Shown: one piece after another, positions 36,384-46,765 of the stretch
How the letters are laid out: each line of letters starts with the position of its first letter
Position numbering within the stretch: the stretch's first letter is position 1
Assembly (NCBI GenBank): GCA_023213395.1
Contig: CM041465.1
Location: 13,392,001-13,456,000, forward strand
Origin: Cycas panzhihuaensis
Lineage: Eukaryota > Cycadophyta
DNA: 64,000 bases
Direction of reading: 5' to 3'
Program-made: the position numbers and the translations under genes
Notes under the pieces: generated by a model
Seen by the model: the letters and a program-made list of their open reading frames with translations, nothing else
Database searches by the model: none
Told to the model about the DNA's origin: nothing

Positions 36384-36925
36384 TAACAAAGTCCCTTCTA
36401 ATTATGAGTTTGATTACAAGTCCAATCCATCATCACCCTGTAATAGGCTTTCTTTTTATGATGTTTCCTTGTCTGCTTCTACCCATAGTGTAGATGGCAA
36501 GTCTTTGATTATCTATACCAATGAGGGTAGCCATGGGAACCTCGAGCCATTTTTTGCTACCTGGGTTTTCAGGATCACCATGGGCATACCTCATATGATC
36601 ATGAATTTAGTTGCCTAAGGCCACTAATAATGAGGTAAAGTAGATTGCCTTCATAGAGGCATTGATAGATGTGTTATGCTTTTATCGTGGTCCCATCACC
36701 TTATGTTGTGACTTTGAGATAGATATATCTCAGCTTATGTAGGTTTATTATATTCGCTCTCCACATTTAAGGTTACTAGCTATAATGACTAGGTCCCTTT
36801 TGGCTAGGTTTACTTCCATAGACATTCACTATACTCCATGTGAACTTAATACAAAATCCAATAGCATAGTCAATTTCATCTTGGAACATCATTTACCATT
36901 GGAAAATGACTCTCTTCTAACCTAA
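36384..36925 (+). pseudogene. Archaeal-type RNase H domain of element D
   Basis: LIIYTNEGSHGN near 36505-36540 matches the YTDGGSRGNPG start of RNase H. After a frameshift near 36617, ATNNEV and IAFIEALIDVL follow, then YYIRSPHLR near 36750 and LLARFTSIDIHYTPCELNTK near 36800-36850, ending HHLPLEND. Tat-lineage elements are known to carry an extra archaeal-type RNase H. The first catalytic Asp is Asn (YTN), a G-to-A change, so it is inactive. It follows the protease linker with no RT or integrase between. Confidence 0.75.
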
Positions 36926-38160
36926 TGGGCTACCTATTAAGGTTCATCTCTATTGGGGCCATCCCCCCTTAGCCTCACCTTCAAGGGGTGCTTACTAATG
37001 AGGTAAAACTATGGTAATAACCCTCGAGTTTATATAACCCTCTTTTCTGGAAGCTATGCCATGCTATCAAAGCTTTCTTCTTACTTCAAAAAAAGCCTAA
37101 ACTACCGATCATAGTGTGTATTCCCCATCACGTCATATCATTTTATGTGGATCATATGTGGGCTTAATATATAAGCTAAGGTACCATGCACTAACCAAAT
37201 GAAATATCAAACATGCATAAAAAATAAATACATATATAACATGCAAGTGGTATAATATGTAGCAAGTCTATAAATCCAAAATTAGAAAGCACCAATTAGC
37301 CCTTATGTCTATATACATGTGTGTAAAAAAAGAAAATGTACATATGTGGTGTCAGTGAAATATACTCTAGGAAGCTGGAATCCTTATAGGGGTGTGCAAT
37401 CACCCAACAGGATATGTTCATAGAGGTCCATACTTTCCTGACCAAAAAATGTAATAGTACAAAAGGAATATATATCATTGATCTTGTTCTCATAGAGCAT
37501 TATCTCTTGCTTATCCTCTCCTCCTCTTTAGAGTCCATGCATCTCCATAGCTTCTCCTAAGTTATTAGGGTGCCCCTACCTCATTCTCCTCATCTTGTGG
37601 ATGACTCACATCTCTTAATCATCATTATGGAGTTGATATATGGGCCCTTGATGATCTCATATCCATATGCTCTACTAGCTAGTCATACCTCTATTGCAGG
37701 TAATCCCTCTCCCCTTAGATCTCCTAAAGTCACGCTTGGAGTAAGGCCATCTACACCTTTATGCCTAGAGCTACTTATATGGGACCTGGCCCTACTACTA
37801 GATTACCTCCTCCATCTCAAGCCTTAGCTCTCTCATATAGGTTTGTAGATACTCCTAACCCACTAAGTCCCTATCCCACTCTAACTAGGGCTCCTAGACC
37901 TCTACATCCCATATCTATCTCATCCTAAGAAGTGGGGTAAATGTTCTTATATGTGCATGTGTTAACTCTAGCTCCCCATAGTCCTTTATAAGTGGTAGGC
38001 CCTCCATGTAAACCATCAGGAATAGCTTGGCCATGACCATTCTAACGAGCTCCTCTGTGAGGCCCTCTCCTATCAATTAAGTAAGGTCCATATGTCATTA
38101 AGGAATCAAACATATAATCAAATAATAGAATAGTATTATAATGGACTAGAGTGAGAGTAA
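36926..38160 (+). other. Internal 3' region of D after RNase H
   Basis: Near 37080-37105 GCCTAAACTACC matches the repeat unit at 25713 in E, aligning this point with E's 3' internal region. AT-rich sequence with ACATACA-like words lies at 37195-37300. Short plus-strand frames around 37570-37930 are Pro/Leu-rich but unrecognised. Confidence 0.45.
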
Positions 38161-39170
38161 AAGAGAAGGAAAGGGTAATATCTCTTAGGGTGGCCTCCTA
38201 CTATGGTAGTATAACCTCTTCTCATGCCTCCTCTCTAAAAATTTCCCCTCTCTACTAACCTCACCCTTCCCCTTGCCTACTTTGGCAGCCTTGTCACCCT
38301 CTCTAGCCTCTTTATCAGCCTCTATTGCTAGCCCTGTTATAAGTCCTAAATCCTCCTTATCACTATCCTAGTAAGTGCCCTAATAAGGGTGCCTCATATA
38401 GTCAAGGGTCAGTAGGTCTAAGGAGGTATCATCCACAGATCACCTCACCTACTCTTGTTTCCTAACACTCCTAAAGTGAGAGGGCAATTTATGAATGAGC
38501 AGCCTATTACATACCATGGCTCCCACTAAGTGGAAGTGATTGAAGAACCAACACTATATTACTAAATAATATGAAAATTTAGTATGCCCTATTACTAGGA
38601 TCTAATTAAGCTAGGCCCTTATGTTGGCCACTATGAGAGTGGCCTAGTCCAGGTTCTCCCCCTCCTTATAGTAACAAATGGCCCCCATCCATCCTCCTGG
38701 TACCTCATGGTAATTTTATTGCCAAGACATCCAAAGCAAAATAACAAGCGAGATCATCTTCCTCACCTAAGGGATGTGTGATTCTAGAATGCTCTTGATG
38801 GCTCCCGCTTGGTGGTCCCACTCTTCTCTATTATAGAAGAAATATGGAGTAGCATGGTGTGCCTCCTCTATGCTAAATAGAACTCCTAGATCAAGTAGTT
38901 CTCCTTGTGTAGGTACTCCTAGGATTCTCCTAATGTTGATAGGTATGATGAAGAGATCCCTAATCACTGGCAAGTAGAAGACCTACCTCTATATATCTTG
39001 ATGTGTAACTATTTCTACCTACAATTCCTAGTCAGATGTATTCTACCATAATATCATAATCCGTAGCAACTCACATCTCCTCGGTATCTCCTAGTCTCAA
39101 GAAGCCATCATCTCTACTAGCCCAAGTATGGGTGCTCCTATGTTTTTGTGCTTATCTACTGCGATCATGG
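38161..39170 (-). pseudogene. Antisense ORF remnant in element D
   Basis: Minus-strand protein-like reading from about 39165 to 38165. The clean part at 38767-38973 includes IPINIRRILGVPTQGELLDL and EEWDHQAGAIKSILESHIP. Leftward near 38250-38370 is a Lys/Glu-rich tail (DKEDLGLITGLAIEADKEA and EGDKAAKVGKGKGEVSREGK). I do not recognise a domain. Antisense ORFs between pol and the 3' LTR are known from Tat/Grande-type elements, so this may be one. Stops and frame changes show decay. Confidence 0.45.
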
Positions 39171-40635
39171 CCTATAAGCATTAACCATTTAAAGAATTAG
39201 AGACTAGCATATGAGCAAAAAATATATTTAAAGAAAAATCTAGCAAATCATCAACTTATATGAGAAATAAACCTAAGTTTTAATCCCCTATTTCTATACT
39301 GCATAAAAAGATACTCTGTACTATAGATATATTTATGGTACAATAGATTATCATGTGGTACCTTATAGTGTTATTTGTAGTACTATAACAGTATTTGCAA
39401 TACCATAGATAAAATTGTAATACCTCATAAACCTACCTAAAACTCATAAAAATCCATTTTTTGGACTAGAAGCTTGGTCCATTAGGACTAAGGAACCCTA
39501 ACATGCCAGTTTGGCCTTAGATAGGATCCTAAAAGAGTCCCATTTGGCCCTTATTTTCTAAAGTGGGAAATATCCACCTATCTAGTCTTATGCTTTCAAA
39601 AACATGAAATTAGAGAATTGTAGGGCAAGATCGATTTATCAAATTAGAATGCACTAAGGCCATCATAATGGTGTGATCTGAATAGTTCCATCTATACAAT
39701 GATCTAATAATATGATCTTCCTTGGTAAGAGAGCTAACCTAGAGGAAACTATATGGGGGTAGAGGTAACTCTTAAGCCTCTATGGACAATAGTTAAATGA
39801 ATTTGTTTTTCTTTTACTAACTCATTTATATAACCCCTCCCCTTGGTGGGCTCCTCGAGGGCTTTTATGCCTTGCCTCTTTTGATCAAACCATTAGGTTA
39901 GAAGTCTTAGTGTCATCTTAATTTCCTTAAGGGCCTTGCCTCTTTTTTGCCTCTAGGACCTCATTTTTTACTTTTGTTCTATAATATTTATGCTCCTCCT
40001 TCTCTCTCATAATGAGCCTTTTGACCCTTGGAGTCCCTATCTAGATCCCTATTGGTGTTTATGCTCATTAGGATCATCTCAATCCCCTATTTTCAAATTT
40101 TATGATTTCATCAATTGTATTTGCATTGGCTTACCTTTTATCCTCCTCTGCTACCTCCAAACCTTATCCATTGATGAGGCTAAACTATGGTGACCACACC
40201 TCTTTCATTTATTGATATTTTATTTTTTCCTCCTTAAGTATTCCTAAGGTAACACCCTTTCCTACTCGAGAAGCCTTGGGGCTTTAGAACTCCACTTCTT
40301 GGGCCATCTTTCCTCTTCTATGGCTTTCCACCAAGGTAATCCCCTAGTTATTTACCCCCATTTTCAACTTGCCACCAAGGTAACCCTTTGGTCAATTACT
40401 TCATTATTTACACTTGCTTTAGGTGTATAGTCATTGGTCATGATTTTGATGTGACCATAAACCTATTTTCTTCCTCTTGGCGTGTACACCTCTAACCATC
40501 TACTCATGAGACATCACTATGGTAGACATTGCCTCTCATCATACATATACATTTGCTTGCTTGGATTTGCCTTACATCATTTGTATTGATAACATTCACC
40601 ATCATCTAGCTTTAGAGCAAAGAGGTTTTACTACC
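39171..40635. other. Unassigned 3' internal sequence of D
   Basis: AT-rich, low CG, no coding homology seen on either strand. The end (40585-40645) aligns with the end of E's internal regions (ACATTCACCATCATC versus GCATTCGCCATCACA), confirming it is D. Confidence 0.5.
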
Positions 40636-40645
40636 AAAGGGGTAA
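40636..40645 (+). other. Polypurine tract of element D
   Basis: AAAGGGGTAA directly before the TG of the 3' LTR. Confidence 0.65.
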
Positions 40646-41390
40646 TGTTTCCTAGCTTCCAAGAATGGCATCAACATGATGACATAGGTAAGTGTAGGTA
40701 TGTGTCTTCATCTTCATTTCCTATCATATTTGTTATGTTATTTTATTTTATGTGATGCATTGACTGATTACTATACATATGCTTACTTTACTTACTTGGC
40801 TTATATGTGCCTTCTTTTATGTATATGACAACTAGGACTCTAATCCATTACCCTTAAAGCCCCTCATGTCATCCCATCAATTAGAAAAAGGAACCTCTTT
40901 GCATCCCTACAACTCTCCTTTTATGCCCATTTTTGTTCATTTGGTCCCATTTCTCTCCCATAGCTACTGCTCACCCCTCATTTCAAGTTTTGGGACTAGA
41001 TTTTCAAAGTTAAGAGTGGCTTTAAGGTAAGGTTTGGGCCCTTTTTAAATAGTTTATTGTTATATCAATACCATTTTTTGTGTAGAAATTGACATCATAG
41101 AGCAATTTATGGTGCTATAAATACATCTGTAGCACAATAATTGTAGCCCCTGATTATGGCTCGAATGGCTAAACAACTCTTTTTACTACCTAGTTTAGTG
41201 GGCTTGGGGTATCACATTAGTCCAAGTTGGCTCATCATACCTTAGGAAACCTCATTAGACCTCCAATGTCATTTTTTATTCATTCTTTCTTAATATTTGA
41301 ATCTCCCTCCTTTGCTCCATCCATGGTTTTAAGTAGTGATTTCTCCACCTTGTGGGCATGAAACCACCACCCTCTTACCTTGTTTTCTCT

Positions 41391-41400
41391 TATAAAACCC
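41391..41400 (+). promoter_or_regulatory. TATA box in the 3' LTR of D
   Basis: TATAAAACCC about 745 bp into the LTR, at the same relative place as GCATAAAACC in the E LTRs. Confidence 0.6.
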
Positions 41401-42795
41401 CTCCAATTTTAGGGTAGAAAGATAGATCTTCCATTCTTCTTATAATACCAAAATTTTGCCATAATAACCCTTTTACTCTTGATACAACTTGCATGCTTTT
41501 AAAGCAAAGGTTAAAAGGTTGGAGATCAACCATAGTGCAAATAAGGGAGCATTGGAGAGCTTTACATTAGATGGCCATCACTTCTTACCTCTTCATTAGA
41601 TTAGGCATCCCCCATACTATCTTGGTTTTCTATTTTTTGAAATTCCCTCTCACCCTTTCCCTCCTTTCTTTGTTGTTATTATGTTACATATCTAGGGTTG
41701 TTTAGATTTGGTAGCTTTTCCTTTCATTACAATAGTAGAAGCTAAGGTTGGATTTTCTTAATCTCTCCTTCACTTTCTGAATACACCTTCTACTTAGTTG
41801 TAGGTTTATATTGGAGAAGCTCTCCTTAGTACAACTAAAAAAAACACTTTTGTAGCAGATGCCATGCCATTCCAAGGCACTCCCTCTCTTTATTTTATAT
41901 TTACTATCATTGCCATCTCACTATTTGATATGTATATATATGCATGCTCTATGTTTATATTATTTTCATGGAATTAGATTTTTGAAAGATTGTTAGGATA
42001 GCCCTTTCTGTAGATCCAACTTGTAGGTGTAGGAAGTAGAAACCCTCCACTACTCACATTAGGGTTTGAAGAAGGTGCACCTCAATGAGGTCAGTGCCCC
42101 CCACTTCTTGTACTTATTGTTGCATTATTCTTTTACTTCTTCCTTCCATTGCTTTCTATTTATTGTCTTTCCATTTGGGATGGGCAAGTAAAGCCCTCTC
42201 TATTCCATTTCAACTAGCAATGTAAGCATTTATAAAGGAGGGCAAAGAGAGGTGAGGAGGAGCAACATCACCACCCATCTACTAAACCCAGGTGCATCTC
42301 TTTCCTCTTCTCTTTTGCTATTTCATATTCTCATTATTCTCCTTACTCTACTCCCCATTGTAACAGTGCCTCCTCCCTTATCATTTGTTCTTTTTGAGTT
42401 TTATTATCTTTGAAAATGGAAATTAAGGAAGTAGAGTAGGGTCTCTTGCATAAAGGAACATAAAGAGAAATTAATTTGTAAGAAAGGAAATAAGTTTTCT
42501 TTCCCTTTTGTTTTAACAAAAGGAATATTGAAAGCAAGGGTGTTTTGGCCTAGGGTTGCATGTAGGAAAGGAGCATTCACCTTTCCCTCCATCTATTTTC
42601 CTTTCTCTCAATTAGCATCCATGTTTCTTTTTAGGAAAGAAAGAAGAGAGTGATAAAGGAAAAGAGAGTAGGGTTTCTTTATTTGTTTTGTACCTCTCAT
42701 CTTTTTTGTTTTTGTTCTTGTTTAAAATAACATAATAACAAAACTCAACCATACCCCTCTTATCCCACCAAGTGGGCATATGCCTATTTATCCCT

Positions 42796-42838
<43 letters not shown>
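42796..42838. repeat. Compound microsatellite (TC)10(AC)11
   Basis: TC repeat 42796-42815 and AC repeat 42816-42838. Same LTR position as (TC)24(TA)17 at 15217-15298. Confidence 0.95.
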
Positions 42839-43096
42839 TATACATACACATTTTCTATTCACCATATTGGCCCCTTATCAAGGGAGTTTACCTAACTATG
42901 GCCCCTTCCTCCAAAACCTTAAGTAAAGTGAGAGGGATTATGCATGTGCATTCCTAAATTTACATCCTTGAGGTGTATGAGTGCCCTATGTGGGATGCCT
43001 AAGGATCCATTACATCCCATAGTAGGCCCCATACCCTAGGCCTAACTATCTGTGATGTTTATTATCTTAGGTACCCCTGGTAGGAGCGATCTCACC

Positions 43097-43115
43097 TACA
43101 ACCTTGCTATGATCC
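43097..43115 (+). other. Possible primer-binding site after D's LTR
   Basis: TACAACCTTGCTATGATCC two bases after the LTR aligns with the TGGCGACC..CTGGGG pattern if C-to-T and G-to-A changes are allowed. If real, this LTR is also a 5' LTR. Confidence 0.4.
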
Positions 43116-43139
43116 TTAAATCCAAGATAGTTAGATAAA

Positions 43140-45125
43140 AGTAGCATCTTATCCATCTAAAACATTCTATAATTATTAAAATAGAGGTAGATAAATTACA
43201 TAATGCCTAATTAATTACCTTGATGAACTACCATAAATAAATATCCAACATTGTACCTATGATAAGAAAAATATGGCCATCTATATTTACATTAATTTTA
43301 AAGACAAAAATAATATGTGACCCAAATATAACTTCTCCCTTCTATTTATTGACCATATCATAGAAAAGATGGTGAGATTTGAAGTCATGTCCTTGATGGA
43401 TAACTTTTCAAGCTATAAATAGATCTAGATCTCATCAGAAGACCATCATAAAATTGTGTTCACCACCTAATGGGGGACTTTTGGTTATGTGGAAATGCCC
43501 TTCAACCTTAAAAATATTAGTGCAATATACTAATAGGACATACACTTCATCTTCCATAACCTCATCAATAAAATTCTTGAGATGTTCATGAATGACCTTT
43601 TCAGCCTCTCATGAAAGAGGGGTGACCATCCTTCTAGTCTTAGGGAAATATTCTTAAGATATAGAAAGTATCATGTCATCCTAAACTCATATAAATGCAC
43701 CTTTTCTATTATGATTGTAAACTCTTAGAATTTTTCATCTCTTAGAAGGGAATCCAAGTTGATCTTGAGAAAGTCAAAGTAATCCTAGAAATCCCACCAC
43801 CTAACTCCCAAAAATAAATTAAGTCTTTCTTAGGGAATCTAGGTTTGTTGTGGCTTTTCTTATACAAAAAATTCATGAATGCCAAACCCCTAATAAATCT
43901 CCTTAAGAAGGAGAGTCCATTCATTATATCCCCATAGCCTAAGCTACTTATCAAGAGCTTAAATAAGGTCTTATTTTGGCCCATATTTTGGCTCTATTAG
44001 CATTTGATTAGCTACTTATCCTATATATGTCCTCCATAAATGAATTAATTGGTGTAATGTTACCCCAAGAGGATGATGTAAAAATTGAATAGGCTAAAAT
44101 GAACTACATGCCTACTAAAAAGGAATGCTTAGCCTTAGTGTTCACCATAAAAAAGATAAGGCATTATCTACTAGGAAACACCATGAATGTCATCATTTAA
44201 TCTAACGCCCCATACTTCGTAATGACCAAATTAGACCTAAAATGATAAACAGGGAAATGGGAAGTACTCTTATAAGAATATGACCCTTGGATCATTAATA
44301 GGAAGTCTAAAAAGGGGAGGACTGTGCTAGAGCAAATAGCTCATATTCTCCTCCCAAATCCTTCCAATACTCCTATTAATAATTCTTTTCCTAATGAGTC
44401 TATTTTTACTCTAAGTAAAGAGAAGGTTAAAGGCTAGTGAATGATCAATGGTATGGTGAAATCATCTACTATATCATTCAACAAGTTTATCCCAAGAGTG
44501 CAAGTGATAAGGTTAGCTAGAGTATTAGGGCTATTGCCTGACAATATTACCTTATCCAAAATGTGTTATAGATAATATCATTTAAGGAAATCCTCATCAA
44601 ATATATCAATCTTGATGAAACCAACTAGGTCCTCCATAAGTGCCATGATAACATATGTAGATGCCATTTTAATGGTAAAGCTAGAGCCTAAAAATCATAT
44701 GAATGGGCTTCTTCTAGTCCACACTCTTGAAGGATTCCCACGGATATATGCAAAGATGTAGAAAGTGCTAGGAGCATTCCAACATCATGCATTGGCCTTC
44801 TAAGGCCCTATGTATTATTATTTCACCTTGACATTTCTCATAATAGGGCCTATACGTAATTGGGACTATCACACCCTAATCTTTGACCTAACACAAGTAT
44901 ATTTTAATAGCCATGGAGTATTTTACCAAATGGGAAGAATCCATTCCTCTCTCATTAACCATAGGTAAAATGATAGCTATATTCATCTTCTAGAATATTA
45001 TCTGTTACTTTGGAATCCATGACATCCTAATCATAAACAATATGACTCCATCTTTTAGCAATGAGGTGGATGAGTTATGCAAAAAAAATTATGTTTTCTA
45101 TAAGACATCTATTTCTTGTAATTTA
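43140..45125 (+). pseudogene. Decayed Gypsy RT, RNase H and integrase block
   Basis: RT from about 43140: IKIEVDKL, SNIVPMIRK, FIDHIIEKMVRFEVMSLMDN, FTT.WGTFGYVEMPFNLKN. The catalytic box reads FMND at 43585-43596 where YVDD is expected (Asp to Asn). RNase H near 44100 gives NYMPTKKECLALVFTIKKIR and HYLLG. Integrase near 44810-45125 includes LIIGPI, EYFTKWEES and NIICYFGIHDILI, and then stops before the last catalytic Glu region. No gag or protease precedes it, so it is either the rest of a deleted unit using D's LTR or a fragment of another Tat-like element. Confidence 0.75.
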
Positions 45126-46524
45126 GGAATGACATGGATAAAACAATGATAAGTAAGTAAAGGTATGTACTCACCCCTTTATTTTCTATAGCTTTTCATC
45201 ACTTAGATCATTTGTTTATGAGTGTATGTCTAAGTTTGCCAAATGATTTACTTGATGAGCTTATTTCCCCTTTATTGATGATGAGTTTAATCATGTTCAA
45301 TGGCTATTTGGTCATTCCTTCAAGTGTACTAGGACAAGAGAGGCTACTTAGTAACCTTGCAAGGCCTCCTTTATTCCTTTGTTGCTTTGTTAGTATTATT
45401 ATTTATCCAACCCTCCTTTATTAGCCTTGTTTCACCCTTATTTTGTCTAGTTTTCTACATTGTTCTTTGCATTCTTCTCCTTACTTGGTTTGTCCTACAC
45501 TCTTCTTTGTATCTCACATTATGTATTGACTTTTTTGCTCTATCTTTTCCCCAAAAAACTAGTATCTACTAATAGTTCATACTACCATGAAGTATCTTCA
45601 TGGAACCAATTTCATGAGATGTAATTTTTTTTGGGATTATGTTTAGTCACATATTTATAGTGATTAAACACTCTTCCATTTATTGGTAATCTAATCCCAA
45701 GATGAGGTCCCTTGGTTTGATCAAAACCATGGGCATGTCCCATCCAAAAACCATGGATCCCATGCTTTTAGGCTAAATGCACGGGTAATTGCTCATGAAT
45801 TTAGACCTAAAGTGCACATGTAGGTGGGTAGTTCATAGAAACCTCTACTTTACAAATAAACCTAGGCAAAAGGGAGTTATGCAAGGGTGAGCGTAGACCA
45901 AGATCCTCTTATAAGGCACTCATTCATCTCATAGACATGAGTATGAGGCTAACATTAGCTACTTAAGGGTAATGATTATGTGTATACATGCCTAATATGT
46001 CACTTGGTGTATAAAGGAGTTATTAGGAGCAACTAATAACTGAATATGATCCTAATGAAACTATATGTAATTTATTTTTGCATGCACTCAATAGACAAAC
46101 CTAGATAACATTCAAACTATAGCCTCATGAGTTTGAGACTTGCAACTATACAATTCCTTCCTTTACTCAAGTTTTCAATAAAAAATGTAAGGTCTATTAC
46201 ATAGAAAACTAATGCAATGCAATAGGCCTAAGATAAGAAGATGCAGGTGGTTCTCTTTCTTGGGGAGTTTTTATTTTATTTTATTTTGTCTCTTATAACT
46301 AAAATAAGAAAAAGGATAAACAAGGTGCCTAAAGGGATAAATTTACTTTTCTTTTCTTCTTTTCTTTTGTCTTTTTTCTCTTATTTTAAGGGGGAAGAAG
46401 AAGGAGAAGATAAAATTAAAATAAAGGCTTTTTCTTTGTTTCTTTCCTCTTACTTTTGTCTTTCCTTTAAAAAGGTGAACAAAGGGGGAATATGGTGAAG
46501 GAGTACCTAACTAGGTTCCCTTTT
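45126..46524. other. Unassigned sequence between Gypsy pol and the orphan LTR
   Basis: No coding homology. 45124-45172 resembles the first 50 bp of D-type LTRs (GGAATGACAT, AAGTAAAGGTATGTA), but the match does not continue. 46240-46500 is purine/pyrimidine-skewed with several polypurine runs, including AAAGGGGGAATATGG near 46480. Confidence 0.4.
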
Positions 46525-46749
46525 TGTTGAAATATTAGTAATGTACACTTATTTTGTCCCACATGTAAGTGGGTCCCACTCTCACTATCATGACATGTAT
46601 TATAAATACACAACACTGTGTATCATATAATGTATCATCATAAGGATGTTTTTATTAATTCAATTTGAGGTACCTTAAGGGTACCGTTTGATCCTAGAGG
46701 TGTTTGTTTTTTTTTATGAATATTTCTTTGTAGGTTAAGTTTTCCAACA
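46525..46749 (+). repeat. Orphan Copia-type LTR
   Basis: 225 bp, TGTTGAAATATT to TTTTCCAACA, with TATAAATA at 46611-46618. It is followed at once by a Met-type primer site. I found no second copy, so it is a solo-like 5' end or the partner lies outside the window. Confidence 0.7.
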
Positions 46750-46765
46750 TGATATCAGATCCAGG
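46750..46765 (+). other. Primer-binding site of the orphan LTR
   Basis: TGATATCAGATCCAGG, close to the initiator-Met complement TGGTATCAGAGC with two changes in its first 12 bases. Confidence 0.65.

Larger units (their letters stand above)
40646..43094 (+). repeat. 3' LTR of element D
   Basis: 2,449 bp, TGTTTCCTAGCTTCC to GAGCGATCTCA. Its start aligns with the E LTRs (TGTTTCC, GAATGG, GACATAGG..TGTAGGTATGTG) and its last 1.1 kb with 14361-15535. Low CG throughout compared with E. It is followed by a primer-site-like sequence and a Gypsy pol block, so it may also act as the 5' LTR of a second, damaged unit. Confidence 0.85.

Noticed and set aside
36349-36618. An 89-codon ORF starting in LTR3 as a fusion gene
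   Set aside because: Its start lies in the LTR by chance. The meaningful part is D's RNase H, which begins after the TSD.
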